Part shown: positions 1 to 6,751 of the stretch, in pieces
How positions within the stretch are numbered: the first letter of the stretch is position 1
Layout: the number at the start of each line of letters is the position of its first letter
NCBI GenBank assembly: GCA_946482635.1
Contig: CAMLSG010000120.1
Location: 1-16,123 of the forward strand
Length of the DNA stretch: 16,123 bases
From: an uncultured Duganella sp.
Lineage (GTDB): Bacteria > Pseudomonadota > Gammaproteobacteria > Burkholderiales > Burkholderiaceae
Reading direction: 5' to 3'
Position numbers and translations under genes: made by a program
Notes under the pieces: model-generated
The model's input: the letters and a program-made list of their open reading frames with translations, nothing else
Told to the model about the DNA's origin: nothing
The model's database searches: none

Positions 1-788
1 CCGAGCAGCATTCGGTGACCTTCGGCGCCGGCCTGGCCTGCGAAGGCCTGAAGCCCGTGGTGGCGATCTACTCGACCTTCCTGCAGCGCGCCTACGACCA
101 GTTGATCCACGACGTGGCGCTGCAAGACCTGGACGTGACCTTTGCGCTGGACCGCGCAGGCCTGGTGGGCGCCGACGGCGCTACCCACGCCGGCAACTAC
201 GACCTGGCCTACCTGCGCTGCATCCCGAACATGGTGGTGATGGCGCCGTCCGACGAGAACGAATGCCGCCAGATGCTGACGACCGCATACCAGTACAACG
301 GTCCTGCGGCCGTGCGTTATCCGCGCGGCGCAGGCATCGGTGCAACGATCGCGCAGGAACTGACCACGCTGCCGATCGGTAAAGGCGAAATCCGCCGCAA
401 GGGCCAGAAGATCGCCATCCTGGCCTTCGGTTCGATGGTGGCGCCTGCGATGGGCGCGGCCGAGCTGCTGAACGCTACCGTGGCGAACATGCGCTTCGTG
501 AAGCCGCTGGACGTGGAGCTGGTCAAGCAGCTCGCTGCCGACCACGATTTCCTGGTCACGGTGGAAGAGGGCTGCGTCATGGGCGGCGCCGGCGCTGCCG
601 TGGCGGAAGCCCTGGCGTCGGCAGGCATCACCAAGCCGATCCAGATGCTTGGCCTGCCGGACAAGTTCATCGATCACGGCGACCCGGCCAAGCTGCTGGC
701 GCTGGTGGGGCTGGATGCTGCCGGTATCGCGGCCTCGATCAAGGCCCGCTTCGGCGACGAACCGCGCCTGGTGGTCAACAACGGCTGA
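1..788 (+). CDS. dxs: 1-deoxy-D-xylulose-5-phosphate synthase, C-terminal part (5' end outside window)
   Basis: This enzyme is the thiamine-diphosphate-dependent first step of the non-mevalonate isoprenoid pathway. It condenses pyruvate and glyceraldehyde 3-phosphate to 1-deoxyxylulose 5-phosphate in the cytoplasm. The reading frame is open from the left edge (first whole codon at position 3) and about 261 residues are visible of a protein normally near 620. The segment [12 protein letters not shown] opens the transketolase-like pyrimidine-binding domain. Its Glu corresponds to the glutamate that activates the cofactor in the family. The conserved blocks [48 protein letters not shown] and AVRYPRG follow, then the C-terminal transketolase domain (roughly the last 125 residues, with [13 protein letters not shown]). 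An internal GTG at 15 is not the real start. An intrinsic terminator follows the stop by about 20 bp, so dxs is the last gene of its transcript. Family assignment is very secure. Confidence 0.97.
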   Translation, partial: EQHSVTFGAGLACEGLKPVVAIYSTFLQRAYDQLIHDVALQDLDVTFALDRAGLVGADGATHAGNYDLAYLRCIPNMVVMAPSDENECRQMLTTAYQYNGPAAVRYPRGAGIGATIAQELTTLPIGKGEIRRKGQKIAILAFGSMVAPAMGAAELLNATVANMRFVKPLDVELVKQLAADHDFLVTVEEGCVMGGAGAAVAEALASAGITKPIQMLGLPDKFIDHGDPAKLLALVGLDAAGIAASIKARFGDEPRLVVNNG

Positions 789-806
789 CCAGGCATGGCC
801 TGCATA

Positions 807-837
807 AAAACGGCGCTGCGGCGCCGTTTTTTTTTTT
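807..837 (+). terminator. Intrinsic terminator of dxs
   Basis: A ten-base stem (aaaacggcgc at 807-816 and gcgccgtttt at 821-830) closes on the tetraloop tgcg and runs into eleven consecutive T residues (827-837). It lies 18 bp after the dxs stop codon. This is the only strong rho-independent terminator I find in the window. Confidence 0.95.
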
Positions 838-875
838 GCTGAGTCGCTTGCGCGCATCATGTGACAAAGCGCGTA

Positions 876-903
876 TTTTCCGCGTTTGGCGCCTGCCTAT
901 ACT
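876..903 (+). promoter_or_regulatory. Candidate promoter for the small-protein/metzincin pair
   Basis: TATACT at 898-903 is a good -10 hexamer. It lies 33 bp before the ATG of the 100-residue gene and after the dxs terminator, where a new promoter is needed. The -35 side is poor (ttttcc at 876-881 with a 16-base spacer), so the promoter may need an activator or another sigma factor. An imperfect dyad (aaa-cgcg at 866-873, cgcg-ttt at 881-887) overlaps the -35 region. The assignment rests on the -10 and position only. Confidence 0.35.
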
Positions 904-936
904 GGTCAGATCCAGGCTTAACGACCCAGTCAGGCC

Positions 937-1239
937 ATGCAAACCTTGCACATTGAATTGCAGGAAGGCTTCCATGACGATCGTGTCGTGGCGCGTTTGA
1001 ATGGCGTGGAAGTGTTGAGCCTGGACCACGTGACCACACGCATGCAAACGGGCTTTGCCGGCGCCGGCAGTACCGAAGCCGACGATGGCAAGGCCGTGCT
1101 GGAAATATCCCTGCCCGCTTTGGGGCAACAGGCAAGCACCGAAATCAACCTTATTCAGGCCACATGGGCCGGCGTCAATGTCGGTCCCGACAAGGCTATC
1201 CAATTCAGGATTTCGCAAGCACCGTTCGGTTACGTGTAG
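937..1239 (+). CDS. Small protein of unknown function, partner of the downstream metalloprotease
   Basis: I do not recognise the family of this 100-residue protein. It starts at the only suitable ATG after the candidate promoter; the ribosome-binding site is weak. There is no signal peptide, membrane segment or cysteine, so it is probably cytoplasmic. Alternating hydrophobic stretches (THIELQ-like start, VVARLNGVEVL, KAVLEISLPAL, IQFRISQAPFGYV) separated by turns suggest an all-beta fold. The conserved-looking ends ELQEGFHDDRVV and APFGYV and the normal codon use suggest a true gene. It ends 48 bp before the protease gene on the same strand with no terminator, so the two are probably co-transcribed. 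A binding partner, inhibitor or chaperone of the protease is conceivable, but this is inference from position only. Confidence 0.7.
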   Translation: MQTLHIELQEGFHDDRVVARLNGVEVLSLDHVTTRMQTGFAGAGSTEADDGKAVLEISLPALGQQASTEINLIQATWAGVNVGPDKAIQFRISQAPFGYV

Positions 1240-1247
1240 GGCGCGCG

Positions 1248-1265
1248 CTGGCCCGCGGCGGCCAG
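1248..1265 (+). repeat. Hairpin between the small protein gene and the metalloprotease gene
   Basis: CTGGCC (1248-1253) and GGCCAG (1260-1265) are perfect inverted repeats around a six-base GC-rich loop. They lie 11 bp before the strong Shine-Dalgarno of the protease gene. No T run follows, so it is not an intrinsic terminator. It could protect the upstream message end or set the ratio of the two proteins. The function is not shown by the sequence. Confidence 0.45.
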
Positions 1266-1276
1266 TAATTTCTGAA

Positions 1277-1282
1277 AAGGAG
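1277..1282 (+). promoter_or_regulatory. Strong Shine-Dalgarno of the metalloprotease gene
   Basis: AAGGAG ends 5 bases before the ATG at 1288 and fixes that start. It is much stronger than the site of the upstream small gene, which suggests that the protease is translated independently and perhaps more strongly. Confidence 0.85.
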
Positions 1283-1287
1283 ACATC

Positions 1288-3489
1288 ATGCGTGTTCAAG
1301 ACACTCCGGTCGGCGTCATGCAGCCCGCCAGCCTGGCGGAGCCGGCCGAACAAGACACTATCGAAGCGCTGGACCTGCCCATCTTGCCGATCCCGCCGTT
1401 GCTGGTGACGGCGAGCGGCCTGTATTTGTGGAATACCTCGGTGCCGCTGCCGGCCGTTGCCAGCAAACTGGCACCTGACGACAGCGGCCCGACCGACCAG
1501 CTGGACATCGTCTTCCCGCTGACTTCCGAGCGGCTCTGTCTCGACGTTGACGGGCGCTATCCGCAAATGACGGCCAGCGGCACCATCACGCGCCTGCTGA
1601 GCCAACAGACGCACTGGATCGCCAAGCTGAAACCCGGCCCCAACCCCAACCAGTACCTGGGCTCGATCTGGTACAAGGACGGCAACGTGGCGGCATTCCC
1701 GTACACCAACGTCGAAATCCTGGTTACCACCAGCATCTTCCCCGGCTTGCGTAAAGCCGTGGCAATCTTCACGGGCGGCGGCGCCGTCAAGCGCGTGCGC
1801 GGCTACCAGTACGAGTCGCCTTACTTCCATCCGGTCCAGTTCGAGTTTGACTGCACCGCCGATGCCAAACCGGTGTTCGCGATCCAGACCCATGCCCATC
1901 CCAATCGCCCGGCCAGCTTGCCGAGTGAAACGCTGACCCTGCAAAAAGTCTATCAGCGTGCCGGCTTCGACGTCACCACGTCGCCGTCACCCAGCATCAT
2001 CCCGCTGGCGGGCGCCGGCGCCAACGGCCAGTGGAGCGACCAGGAAATGCATGATGCCATGCAGGTCTACTGGTCGAAGTTCGCCAACAAGGCGCAGTGG
2101 GCCTTGTGGACCTTCTTCGCCGCCCAGCACGAACAGGGCAGCAGCCTGGGCGGCATCATGTTCGACGACATCGGCCCCAACCACCGGCAAGGCACGGCCA
2201 TCTTCACCAATTCCTTCATCGCGGTGCCGCCGGCCGGCGACCCCAACCCGGCCGCCTGGATCAACCGCATGGTGTTCTGGACCGCCGGCCACGAAATGGG
2301 CCATGCCTTCAACCTGGCGCACTCCTGGCAGAAGGCATTGGGCGTGCCCTGGATTCCCGGCCTGGGCAATGAGCCGGAAGCGCGCAGCTTCATGAACTAT
2401 CCCTACAACGTAGCGGGCGGGCAGACCGCGTTCTTCAGCAATTTCCAGTTCCGCTTCAGCGACCAGGAATTGCTGTTCATGCGCCATGCGCCGGCGCGTT
2501 TTGTCCAGATGGGCAATGCGGCCTGGTTCGACCACCATGGCTTCGAGCAGGCCCGCGTGCTGCCGGAACCCAGCTTCAAGCTGGAAGCGCGCGTCAACCG
2601 TGCCGAAGCCCGCTTCGATTTCCTGGAGCCGATCACACTGGACCTGAAACTGACCAACACCACCAGCCAGCCGCAGCTCATCGAGGACAAGATCCTGGAA
2701 CAGATCGAGCACATGACCGTGATCATCAAGAAAGACGGCAAGGAAGCGCGCAGCTTCCATCCTTTTGCCAACCGCTGCTGGCAAGAGAAAAAACGTGTGC
2801 TGCAGCCGGGCCAGGCCACCTACCAGTCGCTGTTCATTTCGGCCGGCCGCAATGGCTGGGATATCTCCGAGCCGGGCCGCTACACGGTCCAGCTCTGCCT
2901 GCACCTGGAGGCGGAAGACATTGTCTCGCCGCCGCTGCAATTGCGCATTTCGCCGCCTCGCAGCTACGAAGAGGAATACCTCGCGCAGGACTTGCTCACC
3001 GACGAGGTGGGGCGCATCCTCAGCTTCGATGGCAGCCGCGTGCTGGGCACCGGCCTGGATACCTTGAATACCCTGGTTGAACGCTTGCCCGAGTCGCGTG
3101 CGGCCCTGCATGCGAAAGTGGCGCTGGCATCGCCACTGGTCCGCGAGGGCAAGTCGCTCGACATGTCAAGGCTGCCGGACGGCCCGCTGCAATCGGCGCG
3201 GGATGCCCAGGCCACGCTGCTGGTGCAGCGTTCCGACTTCGGCACCGGCGCGCGCTTGTTCAAGGAAGCGCTGCTGGCCAAGCCGCAACTGGCGGCGGAA
3301 ACGCTGTCGCACTTCGACTACCACTATTACGTCGATCGCTTCAGCGATGCGCTGGAAGAGCAGGGGCGGCAGGATGAAGCCGCCGATGCCCAATCGACCT
3401 TGCTGCAAGCCTTGCAGCAGCGGAAGGTGATTCAGCCGGTACTGGAAAGCATCCGGCTGCGCGAGCGCGAACTGCGCGGAGGGAATTGA
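1288..3489 (+). CDS. Metzincin-like zinc metalloprotease, multidomain, no signal peptide
   Basis: This is a 733-residue protein of no family I can name. HEMGHAFNLAH gives zinc-binding His335, His339 and His345 with the general base Glu336, the long HExxHxxxxxH motif of metzincin peptidases. SFMNYP, with Met369 placed 24 residues after the third histidine, fits the metzincin Met-turn. The usual glycine at motif position 8 is asparagine here. Residues 1-30 are polar and lack a signal sequence. Residues about 35-210 look beta-rich and may be an N-terminal domain. The catalytic domain is about 230-420. Residues about 440-556 (PITLDLKLTN to LQLRISPP) look like an immunoglobulin-type beta sandwich. 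Residues about 560-733 are charged and helical, possibly a repeat-type helical domain. The start is fixed by AAGGAG five bases upstream. Peptidase activity is likely; substrate and location are unknown. With no export signal it acts inside the cell or leaves by a non-Sec route. Confidence 0.85.
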   Translation: MRVQDTPVGVMQPASLAEPAEQDTIEALDLPILPIPPLLVTASGLYLWNTSVPLPAVASKLAPDDSGPTDQLDIVFPLTSERLCLDVDGRYPQMTASGTITRLLSQQTHWIAKLKPGPNPNQYLGSIWYKDGNVAAFPYTNVEILVTTSIFPGLRKAVAIFTGGGAVKRVRGYQYESPYFHPVQFEFDCTADAKPVFAIQTHAHPNRPASLPSETLTLQKVYQRAGFDVTTSPSPSIIPLAGAGANGQWSDQEMHDAMQVYWSKFANKAQWALWTFFAAQHEQGSSLGGIMFDDIGPNHRQGTAIFTNSFIAVPPAGDPNPAAWINRMVFWTAGHEMGHAFNLAHSWQKALGVPWIPGLGNEPEARSFMNYPYNVAGGQTAFFSNFQFRFSDQELLFMRHAPARFVQMGNAAWFDHHGFEQARVLPEPSFKLEARVNRAEARFDFLEPITLDLKLTNTTSQPQLIEDKILEQIEHMTVIIKKDGKEARSFHPFANRCWQEKKRVLQPGQATYQSLFISAGRNGWDISEPGRYTVQLCLHLEAEDIVSPPLQLRISPPRSYEEEYLAQDLLTDEVGRILSFDGSRVLGTGLDTLNTLVERLPESRAALHAKVALASPLVREGKSLDMSRLPDGPLQSARDAQATLLVQRSDFGTGARLFKEALLAKPQLAAETLSHFDYHYYVDRFSDALEEQGRQDEAADAQSTLLQALQQRKVIQPVLESIRLRERELRGGN

Positions 3490-3493
3490 GCTG

Positions 3494-3737
3494 TCAATGC
3501 GCCGCGGCGCCGGGGGCTGGTGACGGCCCTGGCGCATCGGCGCCGTTTTGCGGCAGGCGCGCCACGCGCAGCGTTGGCGCATCCTTGTCGCGCGCATCGA
3601 GCGTGAAGGCGTAGCGGCCCGCATTGTCCACTCTGGGCTACTGCGCCACCGGCTGCAAAGGCGAGTGCGATGGTAAAAACATATTGTTGAATTTTTTCGC
3701 GTCTCCGCAGTCTAACAAGCCGCACTTGAGATGCCAA
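3494..3737 (-). pseudogene. Decayed gene remnant: signal-peptide-like 5' piece and C-terminal 3' piece in different frames
   Basis: Reading the minus strand, the frame ending at the TGA at 3494-3496 encodes a protein-like C-terminus: DNAGRYAFTLDARDKDAP, then TLRVARLPQNG, then a Pro/Ala-rich tail. It is blocked upstream by an in-frame TAG at 3638-3640, and the short frame above that begins with an ATG at 3680-3682. In another frame of the same strand, about 3641-3700, there is a convincing signal-peptide core (FTIALAFAAGGAVAQ), reachable only from TTG at 3735-3737 or GTG at 3723-3725. The likeliest reading is a secreted protein gene whose middle was deleted, leaving both ends joined out of frame near 3640. 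The C-terminal piece loosely resembles the last beta strands of secreted multidomain enzymes such as pullulanase-type amylases, but this is only a resemblance. A sequencing frameshift is a less likely alternative because so little coding length remains. Confidence 0.5.
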
Positions 3738-3751
3738 GTTGGCACCTCAAG
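3725..3751. repeat. 27-bp near-perfect palindrome, candidate operator or hairpin
   Basis: The arms cttgagatgccaa (3725-3737) and ttggcacctcaag (3739-3751) surround a single central G and match except for one position. If transcribed leftward, the odd pair becomes a G-U wobble, so an 11-pair hairpin with a five-base loop forms. There is no T run on either side. It overlaps the possible start of the decayed minus-strand gene and lies 64 bp before the M48 gene. Confidence 0.6.
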
Positions 3752-3778
3752 CTTGTGTCGATCCTTGGTGTCGTCTAG

Positions 3779-3803
3779 ATTGATATAAACGGTTTATGTC
3801 AAT
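3779..3803. promoter_or_regulatory. 25-bp near-perfect palindrome over the M48 gene promoter region, candidate operator
   Basis: The arms attgatataaac (3779-3790) and gtttatgtcaat (3792-3803) surround a single central G with one mismatch. The left arm contains TATAAA (3784-3789), a plausible -10 element, and the right arm ends just before the G-rich ribosome-binding region of the gene at 3815. A dimeric repressor bound here would cover the promoter. I recognise no known regulator consensus. Confidence 0.55.
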
Positions 3804-3814
3804 CGGGGGGGAGC

Positions 3815-4546
3815 GTGCGTTTTTTGCTGCTTTTCTATCTGACGGCTTCGAATGCGTTTGCGCAAGTGCCCGATTCAGGGCGTTGGCAGGAGCTGCGCTT
3901 CTCCGCTGAAGAAGTGGGGCAGCGCGCAGAAGACCAGTACATCGAGCAGACGGTGTCGCTGGCTGCGGCGGAGCGCCTGGACCGCGACAAGGCATTGCTG
4001 CTTCGCGCCAGACGCATCACCGAGGGACTGGTGGGCGCCGCCAGTGTGATCAAGCCTGATGCCGCGGGATGGCCGTGGGAAGTCCACGTTACGGACGATC
4101 CGACGATCGAAGCAGAGAGCCAGGCCGGCGGCAAGCTGCTGGTTGGTCGCCAGTTCGTCGAGCGCCTGCAGCTGGACGATGGCGAGCTCGCGGTCCTGCT
4201 GGCGCATGAAATCGCGCACGTCCTGGCGGAACATGAGCGCGAGACCCTGTCGGAAGCCTTGCTCGATAGCCGGCGCGACTTGCCGCTTGATGTTGTAGCG
4301 GAGCGGTTGGCCTCCGACGTTTCTCTGCAATTCCGCCTGTCAAAGCTCTCCTCCATCCAGGAGCGTGAAGCCGACCAGCTTGGCATGTTGATTGCGCACC
4401 GCGCTGGCTGGCCTTGTTCAGCCATGCTGACCTTTTATAGCAAGCTCTCGGCCGACTCCACTGACGCTGCCTTAATCGCCAGTCACCCAAGTGGTGCCAC
4501 TCGACTGAGCCTCGCCAAAGGCATGTCGCGGTTGCTTGGTGACTGA
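3815..4546 (+). CDS. Periplasmic M48-family zinc metalloprotease
   Basis: This 243-residue protein starts with GTG behind a G-rich ribosome-binding stretch (3805-3813). Residues 1-16 (MRFLLLFYLTASNAFA) form a Sec signal peptide without a lipobox, so a soluble periplasmic protein is expected. LLAHEIAHVLAEHE supplies zinc ligands His131 and His135 with catalytic Glu132. EREADQLG supplies the third ligand Glu185 in the EAD motif of the M48 family. Length and signal peptide resemble the compact periplasmic members (LoiP/YcaL, or the catalytic half of BepA) rather than the membrane-spanning HtpX. Those proteins degrade misfolded outer-membrane proteins, and a similar envelope role is an inference here. 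A near-perfect palindrome sits just upstream and may control it. The last 75 bp overlap the 3' end of the convergent esterase gene. It is unrelated in family to the larger metzincin-like protease upstream. Confidence 0.9.
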   Translation: MRFLLLFYLTASNAFAQVPDSGRWQELRFSAEEVGQRAEDQYIEQTVSLAAAERLDRDKALLLRARRITEGLVGAASVIKPDAAGWPWEVHVTDDPTIEAESQAGGKLLVGRQFVERLQLDDGELAVLLAHEIAHVLAEHERETLSEALLDSRRDLPLDVVAERLASDVSLQFRLSKLSSIQEREADQLGMLIAHRAGWPCSAMLTFYSKLSADSTDAALIASHPSGATRLSLAKGMSRLLGD

Positions 4547-5752
4547 AACCGCCGCGCGTGCCATTTCTGCGTAGCCCGCGTCGCTGGGGTGCAGGTGGTC
4601 GCCGGAGTCGAATTCGCGGCGCAGGCGGGATGGATGTTTGGGATCGCGGAGCAGTTGGTCGAAATCGACCACTGCGTCAAACTCGCCGCTGTGGCGGATC
4701 CAGTCGTTCACTTCTCGGCGCACAAGATCTTTGGCTGGCGTGTAATGGCCTGAGTAGGGCGTGCCTTGCAGGGCGCCTTCGAATGGCAGCAGGGTGCCGC
4801 CGACGATGCGGATGCCATGCGCATGTGCGGCGGCGATCAGTTTACGGTAGCCGGCGATCATGGCGTTCACCGTGACCGGTGGTTCTTTTGGAGCGAAGGC
4901 GCTATCGGGCCAGCCGATGTCGTTGATGCCCAGCAGGACAATCACTGTATCCACGCCCGGTTGCGCCAGCACATCCTGTTCGAAACGCGCTGCCGCCTTT
5001 TCTCCCATTCCATCGGACAGCAGCCGTGCTCCGGAAATCCCGGCGTTCACTACTGCCACGTCGTCGGAATTCGCCGCCAACTGGTCGGGCCAACGGAGAT
5101 TGCGGTCGGGCGTGGATCCGTTGCCGTCAGTGATCGAATCGCCCAAAGCGACGATGGTGCGCGACGCACTACCCGAAACCTGCACGGCGTTCAGGAAAGT
5201 ACGGCCCGTCAGCGCCTGCGCATTCGACAGCACGGCGGCTGCAGCCAGGTTGCCTGGCGCCGCAAACGCCGTCTGCTGGGCGCCCCAATGGAAAGTTGTC
5301 AGTGGGGAGCGCTGCGGCAGCCAGGTCGACACCGACAGGCGCTGGCGAGCGGCCACCTTGAGCGAGGCCGCGTCGCTGGTGGCAGACTGCCCCGGTGCGA
5401 TCGTCACGCTGCGCTGGCCGCCAAAGGTCAGTTGCACGCCCGCGCCATCCTGCTGCGACGAGGCGGCGCGTGAGGGTTCGTCGCGCGTCGGCGCCACGCG
5501 TGCTTCGCCGATCACGAGCGGCGCGCTGCCGTAGCGGTTGGAATAGGTGACGCGGACCTGTTCACCGCCAACGCTGGTGCGCACTACTTCGCGCACCGTC
5601 TGCGCCTCCAGCGACGGCGGCAGCATGGTTGGCAACGCAAATTCGGTCCCCCAGGCGGGCATCGGTGCGGCGTACCAGGTCGTGCGCCACTCGGCTGCCT
5701 GGACGGCGGTTGCGGCCAACAGGGCGAACAGGGAAAAAGCCAGGCGTTTCAT
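4472..5752 (-). CDS. Secreted SGNH/GDSL-family hydrolase (XynE-like esterase)
   Basis: This 426-residue protein begins with a signal peptide (MKRLAFSLFALLAATAVQA, cleavage near residue 19). A beta-rich N-terminal domain (about 25-160) precedes the SGNH fold. The four family blocks are present: GDSITDG with nucleophile Ser206, NAGISG at 236-241, GIND with Asn277, and DHLH with Asp385 and His388. Members hydrolyse esters on carbohydrates or lipids; the block order and the GDSITDGNGSTPD form fit the XynE-like group, often carbohydrate esterases, but the substrate is not known. GGAGA lies 6 bases before the ATG. The gene is divergent from a LysR regulator 102 bp away, its probable controller. The family normally ends soon after the MARAAV helix; here about 25 extra residues run antisense through the end of the M48 gene, as if an original stop was lost. 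Confidence 0.9.
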   Translation of the reverse strand: MKRLAFSLFALLAATAVQAAEWRTTWYAAPMPAWGTEFALPTMLPPSLEAQTVREVVRTSVGGEQVRVTYSNRYGSAPLVIGEARVAPTRDEPSRAASSQQDGAGVQLTFGGQRSVTIAPGQSATSDAASLKVAARQRLSVSTWLPQRSPLTTFHWGAQQTAFAAPGNLAAAAVLSNAQALTGRTFLNAVQVSGSASRTIVALGDSITDGNGSTPDRNLRWPDQLAANSDDVAVVNAGISGARLLSDGMGEKAAARFEQDVLAQPGVDTVIVLLGINDIGWPDSAFAPKEPPVTVNAMIAGYRKLIAAAHAHGIRIVGGTLLPFEGALQGTPYSGHYTPAKDLVRREVNDWIRHSGEFDAVVDFDQLLRDPKHPSRLRREFDSGDHLHPSDAGYAEMARAAVSVTKQPRHAFGEAQSSGTTWVTGD

Positions 5753-5823
5753 GAGAGTTCTCCACGCAAGTTAAGGTGGAGACATCCTCGATTATTCCTT
5801 GTTCGACTGCTAGAGGGGAAAAC

Positions 5824-5840
5824 GGACTATAGTTAAGTCC
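5824..5840. promoter_or_regulatory. Dyad between the esterase and LysR genes, candidate LysR binding site
   Basis: GGACT (5824-5828) and AGTCC (5836-5840) are perfect inverted repeats with a 7-base AT-rich centre, a size typical of LysR-type recognition sites. TATAGT at 5828-5833 inside it is a possible -10 for the LysR gene, which would fit autorepression. No clear -35 is present at the right distance. Confidence 0.45.
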
Positions 5841-5854
5841 AAAATGGAATGATT

Positions 5855-6751
5855 ATGGACACTCTACGCTCCCTGCAATGCTTTGTGCGTGCCGTCGAAC
5901 TGGGCAGCCTGTCGGCCGTCGCCCGCGAGCAGCACACCACGCAATCCAATATCAGCAAGATTGTTGCGGCGCTCGAAGACGACCTTGGCGTGCGGCTGCT
6001 CGAACGCAGCACGGCAAGCCTGTCGCCTACCATGCCGGGACGCCGCTTTTACGAACGTGCCCGCGGCGTGCTTGAAGAATATGCCGACGCGGTGGCCGAC
6101 GTGCGCGGCGAAACTGCCGCCGCCAGTGGGCTGTTGCGTATCAACGCCCCGGTAGCGCTGGGACAGTTCTGCCTCAACGCCTATGTGCAGGACTTCCTGC
6201 AACAGTATCCCGGCATCGAGGTGGAATTGATCCTGAACGACCGCATGGTGGACCTGGTGGAAGAGGGCGTGGACATCGCGGTTCGCCTTGGCAGCGACTT
6301 GCCGCCCAACGTCATCGCGCGCCGTGCCGGCGCCTCGCAGCGCTTTCTGGTCGCCTCGCCGGCTTACGTGAAAAAGCATGGCGCACTGCAAGCGCCGGAG
6401 GAATTGGCGGGCCATGAGTACGTCCGTTTCGCCTGGTCGAGCCACGGCGATGCGGTGGAGCTGAGCGACGGCAAGCGCAATGTGACGATCGCCACCCATG
6501 GCCGCTATCGCGTCAACAACGCACTGGCCATCCGCGATACGCTGGTCGCGGGCGCAGGCATCGGCCTGTGCCCGGAATGGCTCGTGCACGACCTGCTGGC
6601 CCAACGCAAGCTGCGGCGCGTGCTGCGCGGCTGGCAAGGGCAGGCGCAGGAACTGAACCTGCTGTACCCCAGCCGCCGCTACCTGCCGCACCGGGTGCGG
6701 CTGATGCTTGATTACCTGCAGCGGCGCTTTGCCGCGCAGGCGGGTTTTTAA
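5855..6751 (+). CDS. LysR-family transcriptional regulator (CrgA-like group)
   Basis: From the ATG at 5855 the protein is 298 residues; an ATG at 5849 adds two. I prefer 5855 because GGA at 5846-5848 is correctly spaced for it. The N-terminal winged helix-turn-helix (about residues 1-60) includes the segments SLSAVAREQHTTQSNISK and LEDDLGVRLLERS. A linker helix and a periplasmic-binding-like effector domain (about 90-295) follow, with LRINAPVALG and NDRMVDLVEEGVDIAVRLG characteristic of the CrgA-like branch. These proteins usually control a divergent gene in response to a small molecule; here that gene is the SGNH esterase. The stop codon overlaps that of the convergent adenosyltransferase gene by 4 bp. 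The effector is unknown. Family call is secure. Confidence 0.94.
   Translation: MDTLRSLQCFVRAVELGSLSAVAREQHTTQSNISKIVAALEDDLGVRLLERSTASLSPTMPGRRFYERARGVLEEYADAVADVRGETAAASGLLRINAPVALGQFCLNAYVQDFLQQYPGIEVELILNDRMVDLVEEGVDIAVRLGSDLPPNVIARRAGASQRFLVASPAYVKKHGALQAPEELAGHEYVRFAWSSHGDAVELSDGKRNVTIATHGRYRVNNALAIRDTLVAGAGIGLCPEWLVHDLLAQRKLRRVLRGWQGQAQELNLLYPSRRYLPHRVRLMLDYLQRRFAAQAGF

Noticed and set aside
775..1944. A 389-codon open frame on the minus strand across the small protein and metzincin genes
   Set aside because: Composition is antisense-like, there is no motif, and it crosses the dxs terminator and two supported plus-strand genes.
1987..3111. A 374-codon open frame on the minus strand opposite the metalloprotease
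   Set aside because: The plus strand carries the HExxHxxxxxH motif and a strong ribosome-binding site; the minus frame has antisense composition only.
3531..3548. Short stem ggcgc/gcgcc followed by four T residues after the metalloprotease gene, possible terminator
   Set aside because: A five-pair stem with only four T residues is weak, and it lies within the coding-like part of the decayed minus-strand gene, so it may be chance.
3797..3802. TTGACA on the minus strand within the second palindrome, possible leftward promoter
   Set aside because: No acceptable -10 lies at the right distance, and the hexamer is explained by the palindrome itself.
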